Source of the DNA: Xylanibacter rodentium
GTDB taxonomy: Bacteria > Bacteroidota > Bacteroidia > Bacteroidales > Bacteroidaceae
Assembly (NCBI RefSeq): GCF_013166575.1
Contig: NZ_JABKKE010000002.1
Span: forward strand, 1-64,000
DNA length: 64,000 nt
Direction: 5' to 3'
The notes under the pieces were generated by a model. That model did not search any database. It was not told the origin of the DNA and was given only the letters and a program-made list of their open reading frames with translations. Every line of letters starts with the position of its first letter. Position 1 is the first letter of the stretch. Below are positions 55,122 to 62,950 of the stretch, piece after piece. The position numbers were made by a program, and so were the translations under genes.

Positions 55122-56131
55122 GCCTTTCGGTAATTTAACTGTCTAATTTGCTCGTTGAGCATTGACAACTTGCTTATCAGTTCCTCAAAAGAAGGCACCT
55201 GTCCGAAAATCATGTGCTCACACATGAACTTGTAGTCATCTTGCCATAGTCTTGCAATTTCCTCGTTGGACACGATACATAATGTGGCAGGATAAAGCTC
55301 ATCATAGTTGAATCCTTTAAGTCCGATGAACTTTCTGCGATGTTCAAGTACCGCCTTATACAGGGCTTCGTTGTGGATTGCACGGTCGGCAATTTGGCTC
55401 TCAGAATCCATCATCATTGCCAAATCATATATATGGCGAGACATACGCTCCACTCTGACCTCGTTCTTTCTGAACTCTTCGTGCAACAAGAACACCTTTT
55501 CGAGGAAAGTACGCTCGGGGATGACAGCGTTCACCTCAAATGGCTTTTCTGCAAATGGAGCTTTGCTGAAATGGGTGTCAATAGCAGCGTTGATGGCTTT
55601 TTTCTCAATAGGCTCCATCATCGATCTGCCGCTAATTTCTATCTTTACCGTATTTTTGATATATGGTGATGCTTCATACAAACTATGATAGGTTATAGTT
55701 ATCACCTCTGGGTCAGTTGTCGTAACTGGTGTGATTATAACATTCACAGAAAAAGCATCTGTTCGTATGCCCAAATCCACTAAAGCCTTCCTTACATCAT
55801 GCTGCATCTTCTCTCTTACGAAAGAACAGGCAGCGCGACGCAGTCTGTCGCTGATTTGAGTCTTCGACAATTCACCGCTAAAGCCAAGGAATTCTCTGCT
55901 GAGTGCAATATCCACGTCTTCCGAGAATCTGGCTATCAAGTTCCAGCATTTGCTAAGACTTGTACCTCCTTTGAAAGCAATATGTTCTGCATATGGCAAA
56001 GTATGAAGGGCTTTCAACACCTGCGTTACCCACCAGTCCTTTTCGATACTTGACGGCGGCAATCCGGTCTGCAACGCTACGGTATTGATAGCTTCACGTT
56101 GTCTATCTTCTGGTATGTCTATGAATTTCAT
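55118..56131 (-). CDS. AbiEii/AbiGii-type nucleotidyltransferase toxin
   Basis: The 337-residue product is a predicted nucleotidyltransferase of the AbiEii family. The core motif is FKGGTSLSKCW followed by FSEDVDIALS, with the aspartates expected to bind metal and NTP. AbiEii enzymes act as toxins that add nucleotides to target RNA. The ATG at 56131 overlaps the antitoxin stop as ATGA and is preferred to an ATG nine codons upstream. It is the middle gene of a three-gene operon. Confidence 0.88.
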   Translation of the reverse strand: MKFIDIPEDRQREAINTVALQTGLPPSSIEKDWWVTQVLKALHTLPYAEHIAFKGGTSLSKCWNLIARFSEDVDIALSREFLGFSGELSKTQISDRLRRAACSFVREKMQHDVRKALVDLGIRTDAFSVNVIITPVTTTDPEVITITYHSLYEASPYIKNTVKIEISGRSMMEPIEKKAINAAIDTHFSKAPFAEKPFEVNAVIPERTFLEKVFLLHEEFRKNEVRVERMSRHIYDLAMMMDSESQIADRAIHNEALYKAVLEHRRKFIGLKGFNYDELYPATLCIVSNEEIARLWQDDYKFMCEHMIFGQVPSFEELISKLSMLNEQIRQLNYRKA

Positions 56132-56745
56132 CGTGCAATTAGTATTTTGCGCACCCATGCAGGGGCAAGTTTTATATCATGGTTGAAATCGTTGTCGTTT
56201 ACATTCTTTGCGTGCTCGACAAGCACGTTGCGTTCCTCGTCGGTTATTTTTTCTTCGCCTATGGTGCGCATGGCTGTTACAACAAGCATCATCAGCTCTG
56301 ATTTATAGGCAAAGTTCTTGCCCGAAGAAGAATGCTTGAACAGGATGCCACGCCCGTTCCCGATCTTTATCCTACGTGGTGCACCGTTGGTCAGGAACAC
56401 GACATTCATGGGCATCTGCGTGGACAATCCGAGACGATTCAGGGCATATGCTCCCATAGGTACAATCTTCGCCTTGTCTCGTTTGGCTATAGCCTGGGCA
56501 ATGTCTTCAACAGATGGATAGATAATGCCAAGTCCATATTCCTTGTCCTCTTTGGGGTAATAATAAATGCCATGAGCCAACCGCACCAACATTCCGTCGG
56601 TGTACATTCGATGGAATGTTGACTTCACGGCTGATGGTGTTCCGCAGTCTGCATAGTCTTGTTGGAAGACTATCGAACCACGTCCTTTTCCTCTAAGCCT
56701 CATTTCTATCTTATTTACAGTGCTTTGGCTTGATGTCTGTACCAT
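56128..56745 (-). CDS. AbiEi-like antitoxin (DUF6088-type)
   Basis: The 205-residue product has an N-terminal winged-helix region (VFQQDYADCGTPSAVKSTFHR) and the antitoxin domain with LAHGIYYYPK, YALNRLGLSTQMP and VVFLTNGAPRRIKIG. It represses its operon and counters the toxin in related systems. A -7 element at 56790-56797 on the minus strand, TACCTTTG, lies 45 bases upstream. It is coupled to the toxin gene by an ATGA overlap. Confidence 0.85.
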   Translation of the reverse strand: MVQTSSQSTVNKIEMRLRGKGRGSIVFQQDYADCGTPSAVKSTFHRMYTDGMLVRLAHGIYYYPKEDKEYGLGIIYPSVEDIAQAIAKRDKAKIVPMGAYALNRLGLSTQMPMNVVFLTNGAPRRIKIGNGRGILFKHSSSGKNFAYKSELMMLVVTAMRTIGEEKITDEERNVLVEHAKNVNDNDFNHDIKLAPAWVRKILIAR

Positions 56746-56789
56746 ATTTTTGAAACCTTTTTATTATATTTTTGGTTCTTGTTCGTCTG

Positions 56790-56797
56790 CAAAGGTA
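56790..56797 (-). promoter_or_regulatory. -7 element of the AbiE operon
   Basis: On the minus strand TACCTTTG fits the consensus, 45 bases before the antitoxin start. Confidence 0.55.
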
Positions 56798-56874
56798 TAG
56801 TATTTTCTTCTAAACGCCAACGTTTTTATTGAGTATCCGTTTTTGAAACGCAATTTTGGCAAACTCGCAATAGG

Positions 56875-58203
56875 TCAGTCTATCAATTTCACCAGCTCAC
56901 GTTTCATCTCGTTGTCGATTTCTCTGTAACGTGCAAAGGCTCGACTGCCATCTGTGTGTCCCGAAAGAGATGCAACAAGATTTGAATCTTTCACCTTCTT
57001 GTATAGGTTGCCGATGAACGTCTTTCTTGCAGTGTGGCTTGTCGCAATATCGCAGATTGGTTTCTGTATAGGCTCACGCGTCTTGTTGTCAATAACAGTC
57101 ACCATGCGGTCAATGCCGAGCAGTTTCAGAATTTTCTTAATCTGACGGTTGTATATGTTCTGGTTTATCTTCGGCAATAGCCTCGTTTCAAGGTCGGCAT
57201 ATTTGGCGAGAATTGCTTTCGCCTTGTCATTGAGCGGTACTCGGATGGTGCGTGGTTTGTGGTTCTTTGTCTTTTCCGCAATGTATTCCACTGCACCATC
57301 AACGATGTTGGCACGTGTCATCTTTTCAAGGTCTCCCACACGGCAGCCGATGAGACAATGAAACATGAATATGTCACGATATACTTGTGTGGATGGCGTT
57401 TCGTTACTGAGGTCGGCATAGTAGACTTTGTCACGCTCTTCAAGTGTCAGATAGAATGGAGGGCTGTCCAGCACCTTAGGCATCTCAAAGGTGGCGAAAG
57501 GGTCGTTTGTCGTGATATTATGCTTCAAACACCAGTTCACGACCGTGCGTATTCTTCTGAATATAGTATTGATGGAGTTTTCCGTTAGTTGGCGTGGCTT
57601 GAAACGCTCCTCTATGTCATCGAAGATTTGAGGGTAATGCTCATAATATTCAGCCTCGTTTACCAGATATTTATGAAACTCACGCAAGTCATCGGCTGTT
57701 ATAGCATCAAGTCGCATGGTGTAACCTCGTCTACGCATGATTTCCCTTTGGAAACGCTCGAAGTGCTGCAACTTACGTACGTTATGCTCATGATGCCTTA
57801 TAGATTCCTTTTCCATCGGGTGGTTCTCGGCATACTGCTGGCATTGGTACACAAGGCTGTATTCGTCACCTTTTCTGCCTTGGCGGATGTTGATGTTAGA
57901 ATGATGAAACTCCTCAATAACACCTTTTAGCCAACGGCTGTCCGCTCCATGATAATATTGTGCGGATATAAGCGCCGTCAAGTCCTGCACGGCTTTGTCG
58001 AATGCCGTGCGCTTTGCCTCCGCTACAAGAGCCACACGTGTCTTGTAACCCTGCCGTTCCGCGCTCCAATGATTAGGATTGATGGATAACTCGCTGACAG
58101 CCTTGATGTCAGTCTTGCCGTCACGCACACGGAAATAAACGTGCGCCTGGTCGGTTATATTGTTCTTTGCCGAGGTTTCTCGGATGAATGCTGTTACTTT
58201 CAT
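56875..58203 (-). CDS. Tyrosine integrase 1
   Basis: The 442-residue product has an N-terminal arm-binding region, a SAM-like core-binding domain (about residues 110-215) and the catalytic domain. The catalytic arginine lies in IGCRVGDL, the histidine-arginine pair in TSHTARKTFIG, the second histidine in SGHTDGSR and the tyrosine in FARYREID. It resembles integrases of Bacteroides mobilizable elements. A paralogous integrase lies 45 bases upstream. Confidence 0.93.
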   Translation of the reverse strand: MKVTAFIRETSAKNNITDQAHVYFRVRDGKTDIKAVSELSINPNHWSAERQGYKTRVALVAEAKRTAFDKAVQDLTALISAQYYHGADSRWLKGVIEEFHHSNINIRQGRKGDEYSLVYQCQQYAENHPMEKESIRHHEHNVRKLQHFERFQREIMRRRGYTMRLDAITADDLREFHKYLVNEAEYYEHYPQIFDDIEERFKPRQLTENSINTIFRRIRTVVNWCLKHNITTNDPFATFEMPKVLDSPPFYLTLEERDKVYYADLSNETPSTQVYRDIFMFHCLIGCRVGDLEKMTRANIVDGAVEYIAEKTKNHKPRTIRVPLNDKAKAILAKYADLETRLLPKINQNIYNRQIKKILKLLGIDRMVTVIDNKTREPIQKPICDIATSHTARKTFIGNLYKKVKDSNLVASLSGHTDGSRAFARYREIDNEMKRELVKLID

Positions 58204-58248
58204 GCTACTCTATATATAATGATGTATAACTGGTAGATTGTATAAACG

Positions 58249-59568
58249 TTAGTTGATGAGGTTGACAAGATTTACTTTCGTTTCCTCATCAATCTCTCTG
58301 TATCTGGCGAAAGCTCTGCTTCCGTTTACATGTCCTGTCATGGAACTCACAAGCTCGGGGTCTTTCACTTTCTTGTATAGGTTGCCGATAAAGTTGCGTC
58401 TTGCCATGTGGCTTGTAGCGACATCACATATTGGCTTCTGAACCTCCTTTCCGGTGACGGTGTCAAGAATAGTAACCATTCTGTTGATGCCACATTCCCG
58501 AAGCACGGCACGGATGCCCTCGTTGTATTGATACACTTGCTTTGTCGGCAGAAGCTTTTCTTGCTTGCCATCGTAACGTTTCAGTATCTCCATGGCCTTT
58601 GTGGTAAGGGGAACGCTCACGGTCTGCGACCGTTTGCGCATGGTCTTGTGTGGAAGATACTGCAATATTTCACCAACAATATTGTCTTTGGTAAAAGAGA
58701 ACATGTCTCCGACTCTACAACCCACCATTGATTGGAAGATGAACAAGTCACGATACACTTCTAACTCTGGCTTGTTGTGTAGGTTTGCATTGTAAACCTT
58801 ATCACGTTCTTCTATCGTCAGATAAAAAGGTGTACCTTGCACGGCTGCAGGGATAGTGAATGCATCGCATGAGCGGTTTGTTGTAAACCCCATCTTGATG
58901 CACCAATGCCCAACAATACGCAGATGATGCATGATACCTATAATCTGTGTGCTTGACATCTGCTTGGGAGGGTGCATGCCAAGGTTGAACTGTTCGTAAA
59001 ACTCAGGGTAGTCATTGTAATGAATATATTCGTTTATGACATACTCTCTAAAATCAAGGTAGTCTTCGGGACGGATAGTCTCGCAATAGAGCGTGAAGCC
59101 TTCCTCTCCCTCTATTTCCCTCTTGTAGGCTTCATAGCGTTGAAGTTTCTTGATTGTTGGTTTATAAACGAGTGCTGATTTCGGACTCATGTGGTGTTCC
59201 GCAATGTATTGTTCCATTCTCGAAACAACTGTAGTCAATGTCTCTGTTGACTTTAAAGTTGGATTGATACATTCTTCAATCACATTCTTCATCCATGCAA
59301 CATCAGCAGTCGTAGAGTTATACTGCTCGCTAAGAGCCGCTATAATGGCCTGCACCAAAACCTTGACTTTCTTCTGCTCGTCAGATGGTACTTTCTTTGT
59401 TCTTCGATAGGAAAGTGCATCATTGTCCCAATAGCCAAGCATAACCTCAATGTCGGAACGGACTTTGAGGTCAACATCCTTATCTCGGAGTCGAAAACAA
59501 AGATTGGCTTTTGTAGTAGCATTTTTATCCTTGGTCTTGCATTCCTTTGTGATGATGGTAATCTTCAT
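58249..59568 (-). CDS. Tyrosine integrase 2, paralog of integrase 1
   Basis: The 439-residue product has the same layout and the same catalytic set as its neighbour (VGCRVGDM, TSHMARRNFIG, TGHVNGSR, FARYREID). The two share long identical stretches near the C-terminus, so they arose by duplication or act as a pair. The frame runs 20 codons further upstream, but the -7 element at 59594-59601 lies inside that extension, so the ATG at 59568 is preferred. Confidence 0.92.
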   Translation of the reverse strand: MKITIITKECKTKDKNATTKANLCFRLRDKDVDLKVRSDIEVMLGYWDNDALSYRRTKKVPSDEQKKVKVLVQAIIAALSEQYNSTTADVAWMKNVIEECINPTLKSTETLTTVVSRMEQYIAEHHMSPKSALVYKPTIKKLQRYEAYKREIEGEEGFTLYCETIRPEDYLDFREYVINEYIHYNDYPEFYEQFNLGMHPPKQMSSTQIIGIMHHLRIVGHWCIKMGFTTNRSCDAFTIPAAVQGTPFYLTIEERDKVYNANLHNKPELEVYRDLFIFQSMVGCRVGDMFSFTKDNIVGEILQYLPHKTMRKRSQTVSVPLTTKAMEILKRYDGKQEKLLPTKQVYQYNEGIRAVLRECGINRMVTILDTVTGKEVQKPICDVATSHMARRNFIGNLYKKVKDPELVSSMTGHVNGSRAFARYREIDEETKVNLVNLIN

Positions 59569-59843
59569 GTTCCTATGTTTTTTATTTCTGCCACAAAGGT
59601 AATATCTTTCCCGTAAATGTTCCCACATATCCCCAATAAACTATGATTCGTTTAAATCTATTTATGATTTGGTTTTTGCACTTTCTTTCCTTATTATCAG
59701 TTATTTGCAGGTATTCCCATCAAAATTCACCAAGTCGAATCAATGCAGTTTTAGTATATACAGTTTCCACGCTTTTGTTTTGTATATCCACCAAAAAATT
59801 TAATTCTGCTGTGGTAGCCGGGCAGGCATCTTAAATAGGATCT
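59569..59843. other. Integrase promoter and possible element end
   Basis: The -7 element TACCTTTG (minus strand, 59594-59601) drives the integrases. The remaining 240 bases are AT-rich and should contain the element end, but no repeat or known attachment core was recognised. Confidence 0.4.
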
Positions 59844-60692
59844 ATGGATGTAGATGTTAAAGAACTATTCAAGAAACCATTTCCTATTGAGGGTATGGCT
59901 CTTGATATTGACATGCCAAAGTCTCAGAGGGCAATAACAACACTACCTGATGGTTTTCAAATAAGAACAATGTCTGATATTAGGACATTGCAAGAAGTCA
60001 CCGCCCTTAATTATACCAAAGGGATTAGTCTTTATCGAGGCCATGAATCAAGGAACTACAAAATCGAATCGACTATAGTTCGACATATAAAAGAGAAAAA
60101 TAAGGATAGTTCTGTATGAGTACAAGATATACTTGAGGCGGAAAATAAAGGATATAATTTGTTTCTCCACGAAGTTTTCAAAAAGGAGTGGTTACGCAAC
60201 AAAATATGTAATTCTGATGAAACCCTCTTCGCAATGTCTATTGGCCGTCATTTAGGTCTACCTTGCAGATTGATTGATGTAACTGCAAGTCTCGAAACGG
60301 CAATATGGTTCGCGGTAATGAATCCTAAATTTTATAATGTAGATGGAGAGGTCGTGCTAATTGTTCTTGACAAAAACGATGTTTCTAGCACAAATCGGTC
60401 TCCGTTCAATGCATCTAAAGTGTCATATGCTCACGAGCCATTTATGGCAGACTTCCTTAATGAATTGCCATTAGGGGAACAACGCAAATTCGTTCAGTCA
60501 GGACATTTTATGTGGGTTGATAATTGTTCCTTGTTAAATGAAGAACAGGTAATCTCTGATCACGTTTTTCATATAGATCGTTTCACTATACCTTGGCAAG
60601 CAAAACAATCATTAGCTGCTGAACTTTATAGAGATGTATACAGAGGTTGTGCATATCAATCAGATATAGCAAGTATTAAGAGGCGTATTTAA
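59844..60692 (+). pseudogene. FRG-domain gene interrupted by an in-frame TGA
   Basis: Read through, the product would be 282 residues. The FRG core is visible on both sides of the break: GISLYRGHESRNY before it and SIGRHLGLPCRLIDVTAS with WFAVMN after it. An in-frame TGA (60117-60119) splits the gene, with the frame otherwise open from 59844 to 60692. FRG proteins are frequent in anti-phage islands, with unknown biochemistry. The break could be a recent mutation, a sequencing error or, less likely, recoding. Confidence 0.8.
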
Positions 60693-60721
60693 CTTTTTTC
60701 AACGAGCAAAATAATAGACAT

Positions 60722-62107
60722 ATGAACAAATCGTATCTTTCATTTCTATTGGTAGCACTTACATTATTATCTTGTAATAATAATGATTTTTGCTTGTATA
60801 GAATACAAGTAAATGGTTTATTTGGCTTTATAGACAGCATTGGTGATGTTAAAATCGATCCACAATATAAGTATGTGGGGGAATTTTCAAAAGATGGATA
60901 TGCATGCGTTATAAGCCGCATTTCCATTGAAGAAGAGAAATCTCCATTTTCAAAGCTTGGAATTCCCGGAGTATCAGAAAACACGGATAGCTGTATCTGC
61001 ATTAAATACGGCTATATCAACCCCCAAAATGAACTAGTGGTCGATACTGTAAATCAATTGCGAATTCCCTTTTATTCAATTTATGATTGGGGAAGCTCAG
61101 ATTTGATAGAGTTCGCTCATAAATACATAGTTAACAATCTTGACTTTAGAGAAAACGCTATAGATGCGCTTAGCTTGAACGATGGATTATTCGTTTTTCA
61201 AGATAAGGACAGTAAATTGTTTGGATATAAGGACATTAAAGGTGATATTAAAATTGAGGCGAAATACAAATTATGCAGAATGTTTAATAATGGAGTCGCT
61301 GTCGTTAAATATACGAAAGACCTGGGAAAAATAGATAAAATTTCTGACTCATCAATTACAGAATCTTTAAATAGCAAAGGTGTGATAGACGTTAATGGGA
61401 ACATGGTCGTGACAGACTATGCTATAATCAATGACTATAATACGGAAGGACTAACTTGGGCTTTATCAGCATCTTTCTCTCTTGAAGATAATGGATTTAA
61501 ACGAGACTGGGTTCAGATAGACAAAAAAGGAGACATAAAGAAAGGACCTATTTCAAACATTGCTCACATTTATAACAATAAAGAATATCCTATTATTGTG
61601 ATAAATACGGGTTTTATGGGTGTCTATTATTCATTCTTAGATGAAAATGGGGATTATCTTACAGACTTTAATGGTGACAAGGGTCTTTCTCTTAGTTTTG
61701 ATGGAAGTGAGCGAACAGAACTGTTTAAGGATGTCACTCGTTTTTCCAATGGCTTAGCCGGAACAATTGGGTATAACTCAGAAGGCGAGTCTGCTTGGAT
61801 CTTTCGTGACAGAAATTTGGATCCGATTTCAGAACCTTACGATTCGTTGTTACCCTTTTCCGAAGGGCTGGCAGCTGTAAAACAATTAACCCACTTGGAT
61901 AAGTTCTCATCACATATGGGTAAGTGGGGGTTCATATCAATGGACGCTGATAGTACCTTGAGTCTATCTATACCATATAGTTTTTCTGAATGCGGAAGTT
62001 TTACCGGAGGGCTTGCCTATTTTATGAATACTGGAGCTACATTTGATATAGAAGGTTATATTAACAAACAAGGTAAAATCATCTGGCAGACTAAGCGTAA
62101 AAAGTAA
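60722..62107 (+). CDS. WG-repeat lipoprotein
   Basis: The 461-residue product has a lipoprotein signal with lipobox LLSC (cysteine near residue 18). WG repeats follow: LFGFIDSIGDVKIDPQYK, LFGYKDIKGDIKIEAKYK and KWGFISMDADS are clear units. It would be attached to the cell envelope. It is the second WG-repeat protein in the window and lies 29 bases behind the FRG gene, so the pair may form an operon. The function is unknown. Confidence 0.82.
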   Translation: MNKSYLSFLLVALTLLSCNNNDFCLYRIQVNGLFGFIDSIGDVKIDPQYKYVGEFSKDGYACVISRISIEEEKSPFSKLGIPGVSENTDSCICIKYGYINPQNELVVDTVNQLRIPFYSIYDWGSSDLIEFAHKYIVNNLDFRENAIDALSLNDGLFVFQDKDSKLFGYKDIKGDIKIEAKYKLCRMFNNGVAVVKYTKDLGKIDKISDSSITESLNSKGVIDVNGNMVVTDYAIINDYNTEGLTWALSASFSLEDNGFKRDWVQIDKKGDIKKGPISNIAHIYNNKEYPIIVINTGFMGVYYSFLDENGDYLTDFNGDKGLSLSFDGSERTELFKDVTRFSNGLAGTIGYNSEGESAWIFRDRNLDPISEPYDSLLPFSEGLAAVKQLTHLDKFSSHMGKWGFISMDADSTLSLSIPYSFSECGSFTGGLAYFMNTGATFDIEGYINKQGKIIWQTKRKK

Positions 62108-62160
62108 TTCAGTAAACACTAATTACGTTTCATATGAATTTAATTCCAATTTATCGAATT

Positions 62161-62188
62161 AACCGCGGCGAGTTGTCTCACCGTGGTT
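62161..62188 (+). terminator. Terminator of the WG-repeat lipoprotein gene
   Basis: A 12-bp stem with wobble pairs (62161-62172 with 62177-62188) and a 4-base loop is followed by a T-rich stretch, about 54 bases past the stop codon. Confidence 0.7.
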
Positions 62189-62428
62189 AGTCTTATTTTA
62201 TATTTCTCCTTTACAATCGTTTCTGTTGCTTTTATAGCACGTATCACTCGGTTTGACTTAATAAAGAGTATGTTACGCTTTAAACGTGCCGCAGGCACGT
62301 CCTTACTTTTTTAGGTGAATTTGGCATAGCTTCAAATTCTGTAATGCTTTCTTAACCAACGTTAAAACGTAAAAGAAATATCCCGAATTTAACATTTCTT
62401 TTTTCTCAAAATAGAAAAGCTGTAAGGT

Positions 62429-62597
62429 CCTCTCTGCTTTCTTGACACGCTTTTTGGATGGTTGGAAGTTGCCGTAAGGGCCTCCCGGGGTTGCCATTAC
62501 GGCGTAACGGGAGTGCAACGGCGCCGTAACTGGAGAGCCGGGAGGCCGCCGCGGCAAGGTCGGGAGGGCCTCTCTGCTTTTCTTACACGCCGTTTTT
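62429..62597. repeat. GC-rich repeat block with direct repeats and an inverted repeat
   Basis: CCTCTCTGCTTTCTTGACAC at 62429-62448 recurs, slightly changed, at 62569-62588; each copy is followed by CGC and a T run. Between them GGCCTCCCGG (62479-62488) and CCGGGAGGCC (62538-62547) are complementary. It may be a small mobile or recombination-prone repeat. Confidence 0.6.
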
Positions 62598-62870
62598 GCG
62601 AAGCGAAATCGTAAGTACCTGATTATCAGCGCTCCCTATTTTCACGAAAAAACCGCCATTTTCGCGTCGTAATGCGGAAATGGCGGCTCGGTTGCCGTTT
62701 AACTATTGTTAAAGTAAAACTATTTCCGAATAAGACAAAACAGCGGCTACAATATGGTTCTTATATTTATCTTTGAGGAGTTAATATGATGATAACCTCT
62801 AAATAAGAGTAAAAAACAGCTATAAAAACGTATTCTTTGAGTGAAAATATTTGTTATCAATAATTTTACT

Positions 62871-62878
62871 TATCTTTG
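62871..62878 (+). promoter_or_regulatory. -7 element of the YhcG gene
   Basis: TATCTTTG lies 72 bases before the start and has TTTG 18 bases upstream at about -33, a near-ideal Bacteroidetes promoter. Confidence 0.55.
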
Positions 62879-62950
62879 TGTTCAAATTAAATAGATATTG
62901 CACGTTGCTTGATATAGAGCGAGAACTTATAACAAGAAAAAATTGAGACC

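Larger units (their letters stand above)
50254..59601. mobile_element. Mobilizable element, minimum extent
   Basis: Two integrases, an excisionase-like protein, a replication-type HTH protein, a DnaC-like ATPase and a broken MobV relaxase form one module, with the AbiE operon as cargo. The right end should lie near 59600-59840 beyond the integrase promoter. The left end was not found, and whether the WG-repeat operon lies inside is open. No flanking att repeats were identified. Confidence 0.65.
62108..62950. other. Long intergenic region with GC-rich repeats
   Basis: No convincing gene is present. It holds a terminator, a hairpin at 62284-62300, the GC-rich repeat block at 62429-62597, a further hairpin at 62653-62686 and two -7 elements (62768-62775 and 62871-62878). 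The right one is the likely promoter of the YhcG gene. Confidence 0.65.

Noticed and set aside
59643..59834. 63-codon frame at the likely element end
   Set aside because: No protein features and no promoter; the region is better read as the edge of the mobilizable element.
62303..62557. 84-codon minus-strand frame in the GC-rich repeats
   Set aside because: It runs through the repeat block, so open frame length is a by-product of composition. Such frames are often annotated but not supported here.
62785..62805. Seven-codon frame with a GAGGAG ribosome binding site before the YhcG gene
   Set aside because: Too short to support; could be a leader peptide but no regulation is visible.
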